Below, one piece after another: positions 1 to 8,674 of a DNA stretch of 64,000 bases. Position 1 is the first letter of the stretch. Each line of letters begins with the position of its first letter. The position numbers were made by a program, and so were the translations under genes. The stretch lies in contig NZ_JAQFWP010000020.1 in assembly GCF_027706745.1 (NCBI RefSeq), forward strand, positions 29,346 through 93,345. The letters are read 5' to 3'. The DNA is from Nocardiopsis suaedae. GTDB lineage: Bacteria; Actinomycetota; Actinomycetes; Streptosporangiales; Streptosporangiaceae. The notes under the pieces were generated by a model. It saw only the letters and a list, made by a program, of their open reading frames with translations, searched no databases and was not told the DNA's origin.

Positions 1-15
1 GCTCCGGAGAGCACC

Positions 16-48
16 GTGCCCCGCCGCCCTTCACGGGCTGCGGGGCAC
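16..48 (-). terminator. Terminator-like hairpin after bluB-cobT
   Basis: The arms GTGCCCCGC and GCGGGGCAC are perfectly complementary, and the loop can pair further. It lies 28 bases past the stop of the minus-strand bluB-cobT gene, where its transcript should end. There is no T-run, as is common in high-GC actinomycetes. Confidence 0.55.
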
Positions 49-75
49 GTCGGATGTGCGGTGGACCGATCCGCC

Positions 76-2460
76 TCAGCGCTCGGTCACTCCGGCGTCC
101 TCGAAGGTGGCGACGTCGCGCAGGGCCCGCACGGACGCCTGCAGCAGCGGCAGGGCCAGCAGGGCCCCCGACCCCTCCCCCAGGCGCAGGTCGAGGTCGA
201 CCAGCGGACGCAGACCGGTGTACTCCAGCACCGCCGCGTGGCCCGGCTCGGCCGACCGGTGCCCCGCGAAGCAGGCGCCCGCCGCGTCCGGGGCCAAGGC
301 CGTCGCGACCAGCGACGCCGCGCCCGCGATGACGCCGTCGAGCAGCACGGGCACCCGCAGCGCCGCCGCGCCGAGGATGAACCCCGCCAGCGCCGCGTGC
401 TCCAGGCCGCCGACGGCCGCCAGGACGCCCACCGGGTCGGAGGTGTCCACCCGGTGCAGCTCCAGCGCGCGCTTGACCGTCTTGACCTTGCGCTCGTGCA
501 TCGCCTCGTCGATGCCGGTGCCGCGCCCGGTGACCTCCGCCGGGTCGGCGCCGGTGAAGGCCGCCACCAGCGCCGCCGAGGCGGTCGTGTTCGCGATGCC
601 CATGTCGCCGGTGAGCAGGCAGCGGTTCCCGGCCGTGGCCAGGTCGCGCGCCACCTCGATGCCCGCCTCGATCGCGTACTCGGCCTGGACCCGGGTCATC
701 GCCGGGGCCTGGGTCATGTCCGCGGTGCCGCGGGCGACCTTGCGCGGCAGCAGGCCGGGCACGGTCGGCAGGTCGCCCACCACGCCCACGTCCACCACCG
801 TCACCTCGGCGCCGGCCTGGGCCGCGAAGGCGTTGGCGACCGCGCCGCCGTCCAGGAAGTTGTGCACCATCTGCGCGGTGACCTCCTGGGGCCAGGCGGT
901 CACCCCCTGGGCGTGCACGCCGTGGTCGCCCGCGAAGATCGCCACGGCCGCGGGCTCGGGCATCGGCGGCGGGCACTCCCCCGCCAGCCCGGACAGGCGG
1001 ACCGACACCTCCTCCAGCACGCCGAGCGCGCCCTGGGGCTTGGTCATCCGGCGCTGGCGGTCCTCGGCCTCAGCGGCGGCGCGCGTGTCCAGCGGCCGGA
1101 TGGTGGCGATGGTCTCGTCCAGCAAACTCGTGGCCTTCTCCCCCGGCAGACCTCGGCGCCCGTACTGCTCGCGGTGGACGGCCCAGGACAGCGGGCGGCG
1201 CTTGGCCCAGCCGCCGAGGGCCAGCTCGGGCTCGGGCGGGAAGTCGTCGACGTAGCCCAGGCACAGGTAGGCCACGACCTCCAGGTGCGGGGGCAGGTCG
1301 AGCATGGCGGCCAGGTCGCGCTCGTGGAAGAAGCTCACCCAGCCCACGCCCAGGCCCTCGGCGCGGGCCGCCAGCCACATGTTCTCCACGGCCAGGGCGG
1401 TGGAGTAGGACGCGGTCTGCGGCTGGGCGTGGCGGCCCAGGGTGTGGCGGCCGCCACGGGTCGGGTCGACGGTGACGACGACGTTGACCGGGGTGTCCAG
1501 GATGGCCTCGACCTTGAGCCCGGAGAACGCGCGCGCCCGGGCGCCGGGCAGCGCGCGGGCGTACTCGGCGCGCTGCTGCTGCACCAGCTCCTGCACGCGC
1601 GTGCGCACGTCCTCGTCCTGGACCAGGACGAAGTCCCAGGGCTGGGAGAAGCCGACCGAGGGGGCCTGGTGCGCGGCGGAGAGCACGCGCGTGAGCACCT
1701 CGTCGGGCACGGGGTCGGGGCGGAAGCCGGTGCGCACGTCGCGGCGCTCGGCGATGACCCGGTAGACCGCGTCGCGCTCGGCGGCGGTGTAGGCGTTCTC
1801 GTCGGGCGCCGTCGGCGCGGCCGCGGGCTCGGGGGCCGTCGGCTCCGGGGCCGCGGGCTCCGGGGCGGGCGCCGGGTCGGCGGAGGGTGCGAGGGCGGGG
1901 CCCGGAGCGGCGGCCGACCGCTCGGCGCCGCGCGGAGCGCCGTCGGAGGGTCCGCGCTCGGGGACCGCGTATGCGTGTGCGTTCACGTCGGTGTTCGCCG
2001 TGCTTTCTCGGGTGGTGTCCTCGTGCTGTTCGGGCGTGCCCGCGGCGGGGCCGCGCGCCGGGGCGGGCGCCGGGGCGGGCGCCGCGGCCTCCGGGGCCGG
2101 CGCCCTCTGCGGCTCGGGCTCGGGGGCGGGAGCCGGGTCGGGCTCCCGTGCGGGTTCGGGCTCCCGGGCGGGCTCGGGCGCCGGGGCCTGGGGTTCGGGG
2201 TCGGGCCGCGCGGGTGCCGGGGGCGCGCCGCGGAACGGGATGACGTTGGGCTTGGCCGCCTGCTCGGTGCGGGGCGGCGGTGAGGGGGCGTGGAACGGGT
2301 TCGCCCGCTCCCGCCGCGGCGCCGGCCCCGGGGAGGACGGCGCCCGGGCCGCGCCCCCGCGGCCCGCCTCGGGAAGGTCGTCGAGCAGCCCGCCGCCGTT
2401 GCGGCCGGCCTCGTCCTCGGCTCCCCTCTCGGCCGGGGAGCGGTCGTCGTTACCGGTCAT
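76..2460 (-). CDS. cobT: BluB-CobT fusion: DMB synthase / nicotinate-nucleotide:DMB phosphoribosyltransferase
   Basis: A 794-residue protein joining two consecutive steps of lower-ligand assembly. Residues 1 to about 220 are a low-complexity Pro/Ala/Glu tail. Residues about 224-425 match BluB, the flavin-destroying nitroreductase-fold enzyme that makes 5,6-dimethylbenzimidazole from FMNH2 (ERRDVRTGF and SVGFSQPWDF are typical). Residues about 440-794 match CobT, which converts DMB and nicotinate mononucleotide to alpha-ribazole phosphate (MTKPQGALG, IFAGDHGVH, TGDMGIANTT, with D where many homologues have E). The ATG at 2460 is preferred over the upstream ATG at 2514 because GGAGG lies just before it. 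cobC lies upstream on the same strand. A fusion would channel DMB; that advantage is inferred. Confidence 0.93.
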   Translation of the reverse strand: MTGNDDRSPAERGAEDEAGRNGGGLLDDLPEAGRGGAARAPSSPGPAPRRERANPFHAPSPPPRTEQAAKPNVIPFRGAPPAPARPDPEPQAPAPEPAREPEPAREPDPAPAPEPEPQRAPAPEAAAPAPAPAPARGPAAGTPEQHEDTTRESTANTDVNAHAYAVPERGPSDGAPRGAERSAAAPGPALAPSADPAPAPEPAAPEPTAPEPAAAPTAPDENAYTAAERDAVYRVIAERRDVRTGFRPDPVPDEVLTRVLSAAHQAPSVGFSQPWDFVLVQDEDVRTRVQELVQQQRAEYARALPGARARAFSGLKVEAILDTPVNVVVTVDPTRGGRHTLGRHAQPQTASYSTALAVENMWLAARAEGLGVGWVSFFHERDLAAMLDLPPHLEVVAYLCLGYVDDFPPEPELALGGWAKRRPLSWAVHREQYGRRGLPGEKATSLLDETIATIRPLDTRAAAEAEDRQRRMTKPQGALGVLEEVSVRLSGLAGECPPPMPEPAAVAIFAGDHGVHAQGVTAWPQEVTAQMVHNFLDGGAVANAFAAQAGAEVTVVDVGVVGDLPTVPGLLPRKVARGTADMTQAPAMTRVQAEYAIEAGIEVARDLATAGNRCLLTGDMGIANTTASAALVAAFTGADPAEVTGRGTGIDEAMHERKVKTVKRALELHRVDTSDPVGVLAAVGGLEHAALAGFILGAAALRVPVLLDGVIAGAASLVATALAPDAAGACFAGHRSAEPGHAAVLEYTGLRPLVDLDLRLGEGSGALLALPLLQASVRALRDVATFEDAGVTER

Positions 2461-2658
2461 GGCGTTCCTCCGCAGGGCCGGTGTCGGTAAAGCCGGTATT
2501 CGGTGCCTCGGCACGGGGCCGGTCGGCGCGCGGCCGCACGGCCCAGGTCGCTGTGCGCATGTCTCCCTCGTGGCCCCCGTGCGCGGCGCGGTACGGCCCC
2601 GGTACGGCGGCGCGCCTCCGCCGTACCGGACACTCCGCGACCAATGTCCTCATTCGCC

Positions 2659-3702
2659 TCAGAGCAACTCTGCCAGAATCCGGGCCATCGGGAGCGAGGT
2701 CCGCGGTTCCCGCACCGCGATGCGCAGCCAGTCGGCGTCCAGGCCGGGGAAGGTGTCGCAGCGCCGCACGGCGATCCCGCGCCCGCGCAGCCGCTCGCGC
2801 AGCCCCGCGCCGTCCTCGGCGCGGGCCAGCAGGAAGGAGGCGGCGGCCCCGGGCAGCACTCGCAGCCCCGCCTCGGTGAGCGCGTCGGCGAGGACGGCAC
2901 GGTGGTCGGCCAGGGTACGGGCCCAGGCGTCGGCCTCGTCGAGGGCCCGGGGCGAGCAGCAGGCCTCGGTCGCGGCCAGCGCGGGCGTGGAGACCGACCA
3001 CAGCGGCTGGGCCGCGGACAGCAGCCGCACGGTGCCGGGGTCGGCCAGCAGGTACCCGGCGCGGAGCCCGGCCAGGCCCCAGGTCTTGGTCAGGCTGCGC
3101 ACCACCGCCAGGCCGGGCAGGTCGCGGCGGGCGGCCAGCGACTCGGGCTCGCCCGGGACGCAGTCGGCGAAGGCCTCGTCCACGACGAGCACCCGGCCGG
3201 GCCGGGCGAGGGCGGCGACGGTGTCCGCGGGGTGCAGCAGGGAGGTGGGGTTGGTGGGGTTGCCCAAGACCACCAGGTCGGCGTCGTCGGGGACGAGGGC
3301 GGGGTCCAGGGCGAAGCCGGAGCCGGGGTCGAGGACCACCCGGTCGACGGGGTGCCCGGCGGCGCGCAAGGCGGCCTCGGGCTCGGTGAACTGGGGGTGG
3401 ACCACGGCGGCGCGGCGGGGTTCCAGGGCGCGGGCCAGCAGCACGAAGGCCTCGGCGGCGCCCGCGGTGAGCAGCACCTCGGAGGGATCGCGGCGGTGCC
3501 GCCGGGCGACCGCCGCGCGCGCGGGGGCGGGGTCGGGGTAGGCGGCCAGGCCGGTGAGGGAGGCCGCGATGCGCTCGGCCAGCCAGGCGGGCGGGGCGTC
3601 GCCCCGCACGTTCACCGCGAAGTCGGCGAGTCCGGGACCGGTCTCGGCGTCACCGTGGTGCCGCAGATCGACCTCGTCGTCCCGCCGGGCTTCCACCGCC
3701 AC
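2659..3702 (-). CDS. cobC: CobC-like PLP-dependent threonine-phosphate decarboxylase
   Basis: A 347-residue fold-type I PLP enzyme. The Schiff-base lysine lies in SLTKTWGLAGLRAGY, with LGNPTNPTS and VVDEAFAD supplying the usual cofactor contacts. This family includes Salmonella CobD and actinobacterial CobC, which decarboxylate L-threonine phosphate to (R)-1-aminopropan-2-ol phosphate, the linker of the nucleotide loop. CbiB (42,790-43,839) would attach that product. The start is GTG at 3702. It lies 198 bases upstream of bluB-cobT on the same strand and could be co-transcribed. A histidinol-phosphate aminotransferase is the main alternative; the B12 context and short N-terminus favour CobC. 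Confidence 0.85.
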   Translation of the reverse strand: MAVEARRDDEVDLRHHGDAETGPGLADFAVNVRGDAPPAWLAERIAASLTGLAAYPDPAPARAAVARRHRRDPSEVLLTAGAAEAFVLLARALEPRRAAVVHPQFTEPEAALRAAGHPVDRVVLDPGSGFALDPALVPDDADLVVLGNPTNPTSLLHPADTVAALARPGRVLVVDEAFADCVPGEPESLAARRDLPGLAVVRSLTKTWGLAGLRAGYLLADPGTVRLLSAAQPLWSVSTPALAATEACCSPRALDEADAWARTLADHRAVLADALTEAGLRVLPGAAASFLLARAEDGAGLRERLRGRGIAVRRCDTFPGLDADWLRIAVREPRTSLPMARILAELL

Positions 3703-3735
3703 CGGGGGTGTTCACCTCGTTCCCCTGCTCGCTGC

Positions 3736-3758
3736 CACCCCCGGTCGAAACCGGGGTG
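3736..3758. other. Inverted repeat between cobC and marR
   Basis: CACCCCCGGT and ACCGGGGTG flank a CGAA loop; one C is unpaired. It lies 34 bases upstream of the cobC start in the divergent cobC/marR region. It could be a cobC leader hairpin or a protein site. It lacks the CCGCNACTGTGA and AGCCAGGAGAC boxes, so it is not a B12 riboswitch. Confidence 0.35.
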
Positions 3759-3942
3759 TTCCGGACACATCAGGCGACCCTATACCGACGCCCTTCCGGC
3801 GGCGGCCGGACCCCCGCACCTCGGGCCGCGAACAGGAGCGGGAACAGGCGACACGAGGACCCTAACCGGCAGCGGAGCAGGACCGAAGGGCCGGTCCCGA
3901 CGGTCCTCCCCCGGAGGCGGAACGGGCTCCGCAGACATCCAT

Positions 3943-3978
3943 TAGACATCGAAGCGTTAGGTGTCTACGCTTTCAGGT
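3943..3978 (+). promoter_or_regulatory. Promoter and nested palindromic operator for marR
   Basis: A -35 box TAGACA (3943-3948) and a -10 box TACGCT (3966-3971) are 17 bases apart, which puts the transcript start at about the ATG at 3979, so the mRNA is probably leaderless. Two overlapping inverted repeats cover it: TAGACAT (3943-3949) with GTGTCTA (3961-3967), and GAAGCGT (3951-3957) with ACGCTTTC (3967-3974). MarR proteins commonly repress themselves from such palindromes, so autoregulation is likely. Confidence 0.6.
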
Positions 3979-4467
3979 ATGGGGCATCCTCCGCAGCAGC
4001 CGCCGATCGGCCTCCACGTCAGCCGGACGGCCAAGGTGCTCAGCCGCGCCTTCGGCCGGGCGCTCGCGCAGGCGGGCGGTTCGGAGCCGGTCTGGTTGAT
4101 CCTGCTCGCCCTGAAGAGGAACCCCGACAGCACGCAGCGCCGGCTCGCGGACGAACTGGAGATCCGCGAGGCGACGCTCACGCACCACCTCAACGGCATG
4201 GAACGCGACGGCCTGATCACCAGGCGGCGCGCCCCTGAGAACCGGCGCGTCCACCGGATCACCCTGACCGACGAAGGGCAGGCCGCCTTCCTCCGCCTGC
4301 GCGCCGCGGCCGCGGAGTTCGACCGCCGCCTGCGCTCCGGAATCAGCGGCGATGAGCTGGCCGCGGTGCGCACCGTCCTGCACCGGTTGGCTGAGAACGC
4401 CGACGGCGCACCGGATCCCGATGAAGCAGGGAGGCCACCGTGCTTCTCAGAGGAAAGACCGCACTGA
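3979..4467 (+). CDS. MarR-family transcriptional regulator
   Basis: A 162-residue winged-helix regulator. The segment TQRRLADELEIREATLTHHL is the helix-turn-helix, followed by the wing GLITRRRAPENRRVHRITLT, typical of MarR. The ATG at 3979 is chosen over the GTG at 3961 because it fits leaderless transcription from the promoter just upstream and no ribosome-binding site precedes either codon. Its last 28 bases overlap the SDR gene, so the two are translated together and the SDR enzyme is a likely target along with marR itself. The ligand cannot be read from the sequence. Confidence 0.88.
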   Translation: MGHPPQQPPIGLHVSRTAKVLSRAFGRALAQAGGSEPVWLILLALKRNPDSTQRRLADELEIREATLTHHLNGMERDGLITRRRAPENRRVHRITLTDEGQAAFLRLRAAAAEFDRRLRSGISGDELAAVRTVLHRLAENADGAPDPDEAGRPPCFSEERPH

Positions 4468-5207
4468 TCACCGGCGCCAGCCGCGGAATCGGCGCCGCCG
4501 CCGCGCGGGCCTTCGCCGCCGAAGGCGCATCCGTCGCACTGGCGGCACGCGACGCCGAGGCCCTCGAACGTGTGGTCGCGTCCGTGGCCGACGGCCCCGG
4601 CGAGGCCCTGGCGGTGCCGACCGACGTCACCGACGAGGCGGCCGTGCGCCGTCTCGTGAAGACCGTGACCGAACACTTCGGCGGACTCCACCTCGCCTTC
4701 AACAACGCCGGCGGAGCAGGTGACGCGGGCATGCGCAAGGCACCGGTCGACGAGATCCCCACCCGGGCCTTCGACTCCGCCGTCGAGCTCAACCTGCGCT
4801 CCGTCTACCTCTGCCTCATGTACGAGGCTCCGGCCATCATGGAGTCCGGCGGAGGGGCCATCGTGAACACCTCCTCCGGCGCCGGTCTGGCGGGCGGCGT
4901 CCCCGGTATCGCGCCCTACGTGTCGGCCAAGCACGGCCTCCAAGGGCTGACCAAGGCCGCCGCTCTGGACTACGCGGCCCGGGGCGTGCGCGTGAACGCC
5001 GTGGCGCCCGGGCCGGTCCTCACCGACCTCATGGCCCAGGCGCCCGAGGAGTACCGGGAGGCCGCCGCGGCGGCGGTCCCGATGGGGCGGGTCGGACGCC
5101 CCGAAGAAGTCGCCGCTGCGGCCGTATGGCTGTGCTCGGACCGCTCGGCCTTCGTCACCGGCGCCACGCTGCCCGTCGACGGCGGGCAGGCGGTCGCCAC
5201 GGCCTGA
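4440..5207 (+). CDS. SDR-family NAD(P)-dependent oxidoreductase
   Basis: A 255-residue classical short-chain dehydrogenase. The cofactor motif TGASRGIG is at residues 11-18, NNAG at 88-91, the catalytic serine in NTSSG near 145, and the YxxxK pair at Tyr160 and Lys164. A C-terminal PVDGGQ motif is also typical. GTG 4440 follows GGGAGG and lies inside the end of marR, which indicates translational coupling. The substrate is unknown. With the MarR regulator and the epoxide-hydrolase-like neighbour it may belong to a small detoxification or xenobiotic-response unit; that is inference from context. Confidence 0.88.
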   Translation: MLLRGKTALITGASRGIGAAAARAFAAEGASVALAARDAEALERVVASVADGPGEALAVPTDVTDEAAVRRLVKTVTEHFGGLHLAFNNAGGAGDAGMRKAPVDEIPTRAFDSAVELNLRSVYLCLMYEAPAIMESGGGAIVNTSSGAGLAGGVPGIAPYVSAKHGLQGLTKAAALDYAARGVRVNAVAPGPVLTDLMAQAPEEYREAAAAAVPMGRVGRPEEVAAAAVWLCSDRSAFVTGATLPVDGGQAVATA

Positions 5208-5218
5208 AGCACCGTTCG

Positions 5219-5246
5219 GGCGCTCCGCCCCACGGGGCGGAGCGCC
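5219..5246 (+). terminator. Hairpin terminator after the SDR gene
   Basis: GGCGCTCCGCCC and GGGCGGAGCGCC form a perfect 12-bp stem with a four-base loop, 12 bases past the SDR stop. No T-run follows. Confidence 0.65.
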
Positions 5247-5475
5247 GGTCCGCACACCGGCCGCACCATCGGGACCGCCGCCGACAGCGGGGGCGTGCCC
5301 CCGACCGCGGAGCGGCTCCCCCGCGCCACCGGTCTCGCCGGGCCCCGACCCCCGGGACCACGACGCCGGCGGCCGGTTCCGGACCGCTCCGCCCGCCGTG
5401 CGCACGCACGGCCCCTGGGCCCCGGCCCGGGTCCACCTCGCCCCCTCACCGCCTCCGCTCCCTGAAGGAGCCGCC

Positions 5476-6513
5476 GTGCAGACCAGACGTGCACAGATCA
5501 CACACCGGCGAGTCCGCGCCAACGGCATCACCCTGCACGTGGCCGAGGCCGGGAGCGGCCCGCCGGTCGTCCTTCTCCACGGATTCCCCGAGCTCTGGTA
5601 CTCGTGGCGCCACCAGCTTCCCGCGCTGGCCGCTGCGGGCTACCGCGCTCTCGCCCCCGATGCCCGCGGGTGCGGTGCGACGACGGCCCCCGCGTCCACG
5701 GCCGCCTACCGTATGCGCTGCCAGATGGACGATGTCTCCGGACTGCTCGATGCGCTGGGGGAACAGGAGGCGGCCCTCGTCGGGCACGACTGGGGGGCCA
5801 ACACCGTCTGGGCATGCGGTCAACTGCGCCCGTGGCGGTTCCCGGCCCTGGGGGTGCTGAGCGTGCCCTACTCGCCCCGCCCTCCGGTGCCGATGACCCG
5901 GCACCTGCGCTCGCTTACGGAGGGCCGCTTCAACTGGCTCCTGTACGCACAGGAGCCGGGCGCGGCCGAGGCCGAACTGGAAGCGGCCCCCCGGCGCGCA
6001 CTGAGGAGGTTCATGTGGGCGCTCTCAGGCGGCGCCCCCGACGGGCTGGCACAGCACCTGCTGACCGGGCTCCCGGAGGGGGCCTCCCTGCTGGAGTCCA
6101 TACCGTGCCCCGCCCCGAGGCCGGAATGGTTGTCCGAAGCCGATCTGGACTACTACGCGGCGGAGTACGGGCGCACCGGGTTCACCGGAGCACTGAACCG
6201 GTACCGCTGCGTGGACATGGACTGGCACGAGCTGCCCCGGCTGGGGGCGACGCCCGTCGAGGCTCCTGTGCTGTTCATCGCCGGGGAGAAGGAGACGGCC
6301 GTCCGGGCGGGCGGACTCGGGCCCACCCGGGAGTACGTCGACCGCTTGGAGCCCCCCGCGGTGCTGCCCGCGTGCGGGCACTGGGTGCAGCAGGAGCGGC
6401 CCGAACGCACGAACGAGCTCCTCATCGACTTCCTCCGGGAGCGGTATCCCGCCACCGGACGCCGCTCCCCCGTTCCCGAGGGCAAGCCGACCGATCGGAG
6501 CGGACGGCGATGA
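5476..6513 (+). CDS. Alpha/beta hydrolase, epoxide-hydrolase-like
   Basis: A 345-residue alpha/beta hydrolase. LLHGFPELWYSWRHQ near the N-terminus is the oxyanion-hole region of epoxide hydrolases, GHDWGA carries the nucleophilic Asp, and GHWVQQERPE supplies the catalytic His. Asp in the nucleophile elbow, rather than Ser, points to an epoxide hydrolase or haloalkane-dehalogenase-type enzyme. GTG 5476 is chosen because GAAGGAG lies six bases upstream; a frame open further upstream has no such site. It follows the SDR gene in the same direction across a hairpin, so it may be a separate transcript. Substrate unknown. Confidence 0.85.
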   Translation: MQTRRAQITHRRVRANGITLHVAEAGSGPPVVLLHGFPELWYSWRHQLPALAAAGYRALAPDARGCGATTAPASTAAYRMRCQMDDVSGLLDALGEQEAALVGHDWGANTVWACGQLRPWRFPALGVLSVPYSPRPPVPMTRHLRSLTEGRFNWLLYAQEPGAAEAELEAAPRRALRRFMWALSGGAPDGLAQHLLTGLPEGASLLESIPCPAPRPEWLSEADLDYYAAEYGRTGFTGALNRYRCVDMDWHELPRLGATPVEAPVLFIAGEKETAVRAGGLGPTREYVDRLEPPAVLPACGHWVQQERPERTNELLIDFLRERYPATGRRSPVPEGKPTDRSGRR

Positions 6514-6530
6514 CGCCGCCCGATCGCCGG

Positions 6531-6565
6531 CGAGCCGCGCCCCGAGGGGATGAGGGCGCGGCTCG
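6531..6565. terminator. Bidirectional terminator between convergent genes
   Basis: CGAGCCGCGCCC and GGGCGCGGCTCG form a perfect 12-bp stem with an 11-base loop, between the plus-strand hydrolase stop and the minus-strand cbiX stop. It can serve both. Confidence 0.7.
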
Positions 6566-6594
6566 TTCCGGGGGAGGGCTACCGTCCCGGGCTG

Positions 6595-7503
6595 TCAGTG
6601 GCCGTGGCCATGACCGTGGCCGTGGCCGTGGCCGTGCGACGGGTCGTCCGGGTGGTGGTGCGGCACCTGCGGCGCACCCACCTTGTCCTCGAAGCCCGGC
6701 ATCGCGATGCGGTACACGCAGGTGTCGCAGTTCATCCGGATGTCGCCCTGCAGCGCCTCCTCATAGCGCTCGGCGATCATGTCGGCCAGACCGTCGCAGT
6801 CACCGATCACCGGCGCGCAGCGCACGTCCAGGTCCGGGTGCTCGGAGGCGTACTCCATCGACTGGTCGACCACGCGGTCCGGCAGCACGCCCGAGAACAG
6901 GAAGTACGGCAGCACCACGATCCGCTTGGCGCCCAGACGGCGGATCCGGTCCAGCCCCTCGGGAACGCTCGGCCAGGCCAGCGAGATGAACGCCGGCTCC
7001 ACGAAGGCCACGCCGCGCTCCTTGGCCTGCCCCTCCTGGAGCAGCCGCGCCACCTTGGCCACCTCGGAGTTGGCGTCCGGGTCGGTGGAGCCGCGCCCCA
7101 CCAGCAGGACCGCCGTGTCCTCGTCGGCCCCGCCGCCGCCCAGCACCTCGTCCAAGCGCTCGCCGAGCAGCCGCAGCATCGTGCTGTGCGGGCCGAGGGG
7201 GCGCCCGTACACGTACTCCAGGCCGTCGTGGCGCTCCTTCTCCCGCGCCAGCGCACCGGGGATGTCCCCCTTGGCGTGCCCGGCGGCCACCAGCATCATC
7301 GGGACCGCCACCACCTTGCGGTGCCCCTTGGCGTACAGGTCGCCGACCGCGTCGGTGAGCGGGGGCGGGGAGAGTTCGATGAACCCGCCCGCGACCTCGC
7401 GGTCGTCGAAGCGGCGGCCCAAGCGCTCCACGAACGCCGTGAACTCGGCGACGCCCTTGTCGTCGCGGGTGCCGTGGCCGGCCAACAGCAGCGGGGGTCT
7501 CAT
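6595..7503 (-). CDS. cbiX: CbiX-type sirohydrochlorin cobaltochelatase with His-rich tail
   Basis: A 302-residue class II chelatase that inserts Co2+ into sirohydrochlorin, the entry step of the early-cobalt B12 route. Two CbiX-like halves are visible, with LLAGHGTRD near the N-terminus and AGHAKGD about 80 residues on providing metal-site histidines. CDTCVYR near the C-terminus is typical of long CbiX forms. The last residues alternate His and Gly, a probable cobalt-holding tail. ATG 7503 has GGAGAGGA upstream; the in-frame TTG at 7518 lies over that site and is less likely. It is the last gene of the ferredoxin-cobH-cbiX unit. Confidence 0.92.
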   Translation of the reverse strand: MRPPLLLAGHGTRDDKGVAEFTAFVERLGRRFDDREVAGGFIELSPPPLTDAVGDLYAKGHRKVVAVPMMLVAAGHAKGDIPGALAREKERHDGLEYVYGRPLGPHSTMLRLLGERLDEVLGGGGADEDTAVLLVGRGSTDPDANSEVAKVARLLQEGQAKERGVAFVEPAFISLAWPSVPEGLDRIRRLGAKRIVVLPYFLFSGVLPDRVVDQSMEYASEHPDLDVRCAPVIGDCDGLADMIAERYEEALQGDIRMNCDTCVYRIAMPGFEDKVGAPQVPHHHPDDPSHGHGHGHGHGHGH

Positions 7504-7543
7504 CCCTGTCCTCTCCAAGCTCCACTCGCGGCCCGCGCGGATC

Positions 7544-8164
7544 TCACGCAGGGCCGCCCTCCTCGTGCGCCTCGTACAGCAGCGCGTTCAGCGCGGCGGC
7601 GGCGACCGCCGAACCGCCCTTCTCCGACACGTTGCTGACCTGCGGCAGCCCGCTGGCGCGCAGCGCCGCCTTGGACTCGGCGGCGCCGACGAACCCCACC
7701 GGAAGGCCGATGACCAGCGCCGGGTCCAGCCCGCGGGCGCCCAGCGCGATCACCTCCTCCAGGGCGGTCGGGGCGCACCCCACCACCCACACCGCACCCG
7801 GCCCCACCTGCTCGAACGCGAGCCGCACGGCGGCGGCCGACCGGGTCAGCCCCTCCGCGCGGGCCAGCCGCGCCGCCTGCGGGTCGGCGATCCGGCACAC
7901 GCACTCGCGCGCCGTGATGCCCGAGGCCACCATGGCCACGTCGGCCACCACCGGGGCGCCGCCGGCCAGGGCGGCGGCGGCGCGGTCCAGCGCGGGGGCG
8001 TCCATCGACAGGTCGTCCGCGTACTCCAGGTCGGCGCTGGCGTGGATCACGCGTTCGGCGACCGCGCGGCCCATCCGGGGCAGGTGCCCCAGGTCGATGC
8101 GGGAGCGCAGGATCCGGTAGGACTCCTCCTCGATCGGGTGGACGGTCCTGCTCGTCCTGGTCAC
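7544..8164 (-). CDS. cobH: Precorrin-8X methylmutase
   Basis: A 206-residue enzyme that moves the C11 methyl of (cobalt-)precorrin-8 to C12, giving (hydrogeno- or cobyrinic) acid. VIHASADLEYA holds the conserved active-site His, and GLPVGFVGAAESK and VSNVSEKGGSA are family signatures. The GTG at 8164 overlaps the ferredoxin stop by four bases (GTGA) and has GGAGAG upstream, so the reading frame running further upstream is a shadow. Length fits the family (about 210). Confidence 0.93.
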   Translation of the reverse strand: MTRTSRTVHPIEEESYRILRSRIDLGHLPRMGRAVAERVIHASADLEYADDLSMDAPALDRAAAALAGGAPVVADVAMVASGITARECVCRIADPQAARLARAEGLTRSAAAVRLAFEQVGPGAVWVVGCAPTALEEVIALGARGLDPALVIGLPVGFVGAAESKAALRASGLPQVSNVSEKGGSAVAAAALNALLYEAHEEGGPA

Positions 8165-8433
8165 CTGCTCTCCTCCCGTTGGGTGCGGTGGGTCCGCGGG
8201 TCCGGTGCGGCCGGTCCGGTCGTTCCGGCGGCCGCCGCCCCGGTCTCGACGATGGCGTCGGCCGGGCACACCTCGACGCACTCCAGGCAGCCCGTGCACC
8301 GTCCGGCGAGGATGTCCAGGGGCCGCCCGTGCGGGCGGATCGCGTGCTCGGGGCAGGTCAGCAGACACGCGCCGCAGCCCGTGCAGTCCCAGGTCACGGC
8401 GACGGGGGCGGCGGCGCCGGTGCCCTCGTGCAC
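8161..8433 (-). CDS. Small 2[4Fe-4S] ferredoxin
   Basis: A 90-residue ferredoxin. Two classic clusters are visible, CTGCGACLLTCP and CTGCLECVEVCP (CxxCxxCxxxCP each), followed by a short polar C-terminal tail. GTG 8433 has GAGGGGG seven bases upstream. It is the first gene of the unit and overlaps cobH by four bases. It could supply electrons to a reductive step of corrin synthesis or feed a low-potential reductase; the partner is not shown by the sequence. A longer frame reaching 8934 runs into the opposite-strand riboswitch and is rejected. Confidence 0.87.
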   Translation of the reverse strand: MHEGTGAAAPVAVTWDCTGCGACLLTCPEHAIRPHGRPLDILAGRCTGCLECVEVCPADAIVETGAAAAGTTGPAAPDPRTHRTQREESR

Positions 8434-8674
8434 GGTCCGTCCCCCTCGCGTCGTGTCGTTGCCGGGCCGCGGTGGGACAGAGTACACGGGGCCCGTCCCC
8501 GCGCCACCCGGGTGCCCCGGTCGGGCCGCGGGAGCCCCCGCGGCGGCGGCGGAACAGGACGCGCACACCAGGCCGCCCTCGTTCCCCCGCAGGTCACGGG
8601 CGGGTTCGGCGGGACCGGCCGGACGACCGGGGAGCCCGTCGGCGCATGGGCCGCTATTGCGAACCATGTGCGAT

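Noticed and set aside
3736..3758. A B12 riboswitch upstream of cobC.
   Set aside because: A hairpin is present, but neither the CCGCNACTGTGA block nor the B12 box occurs.
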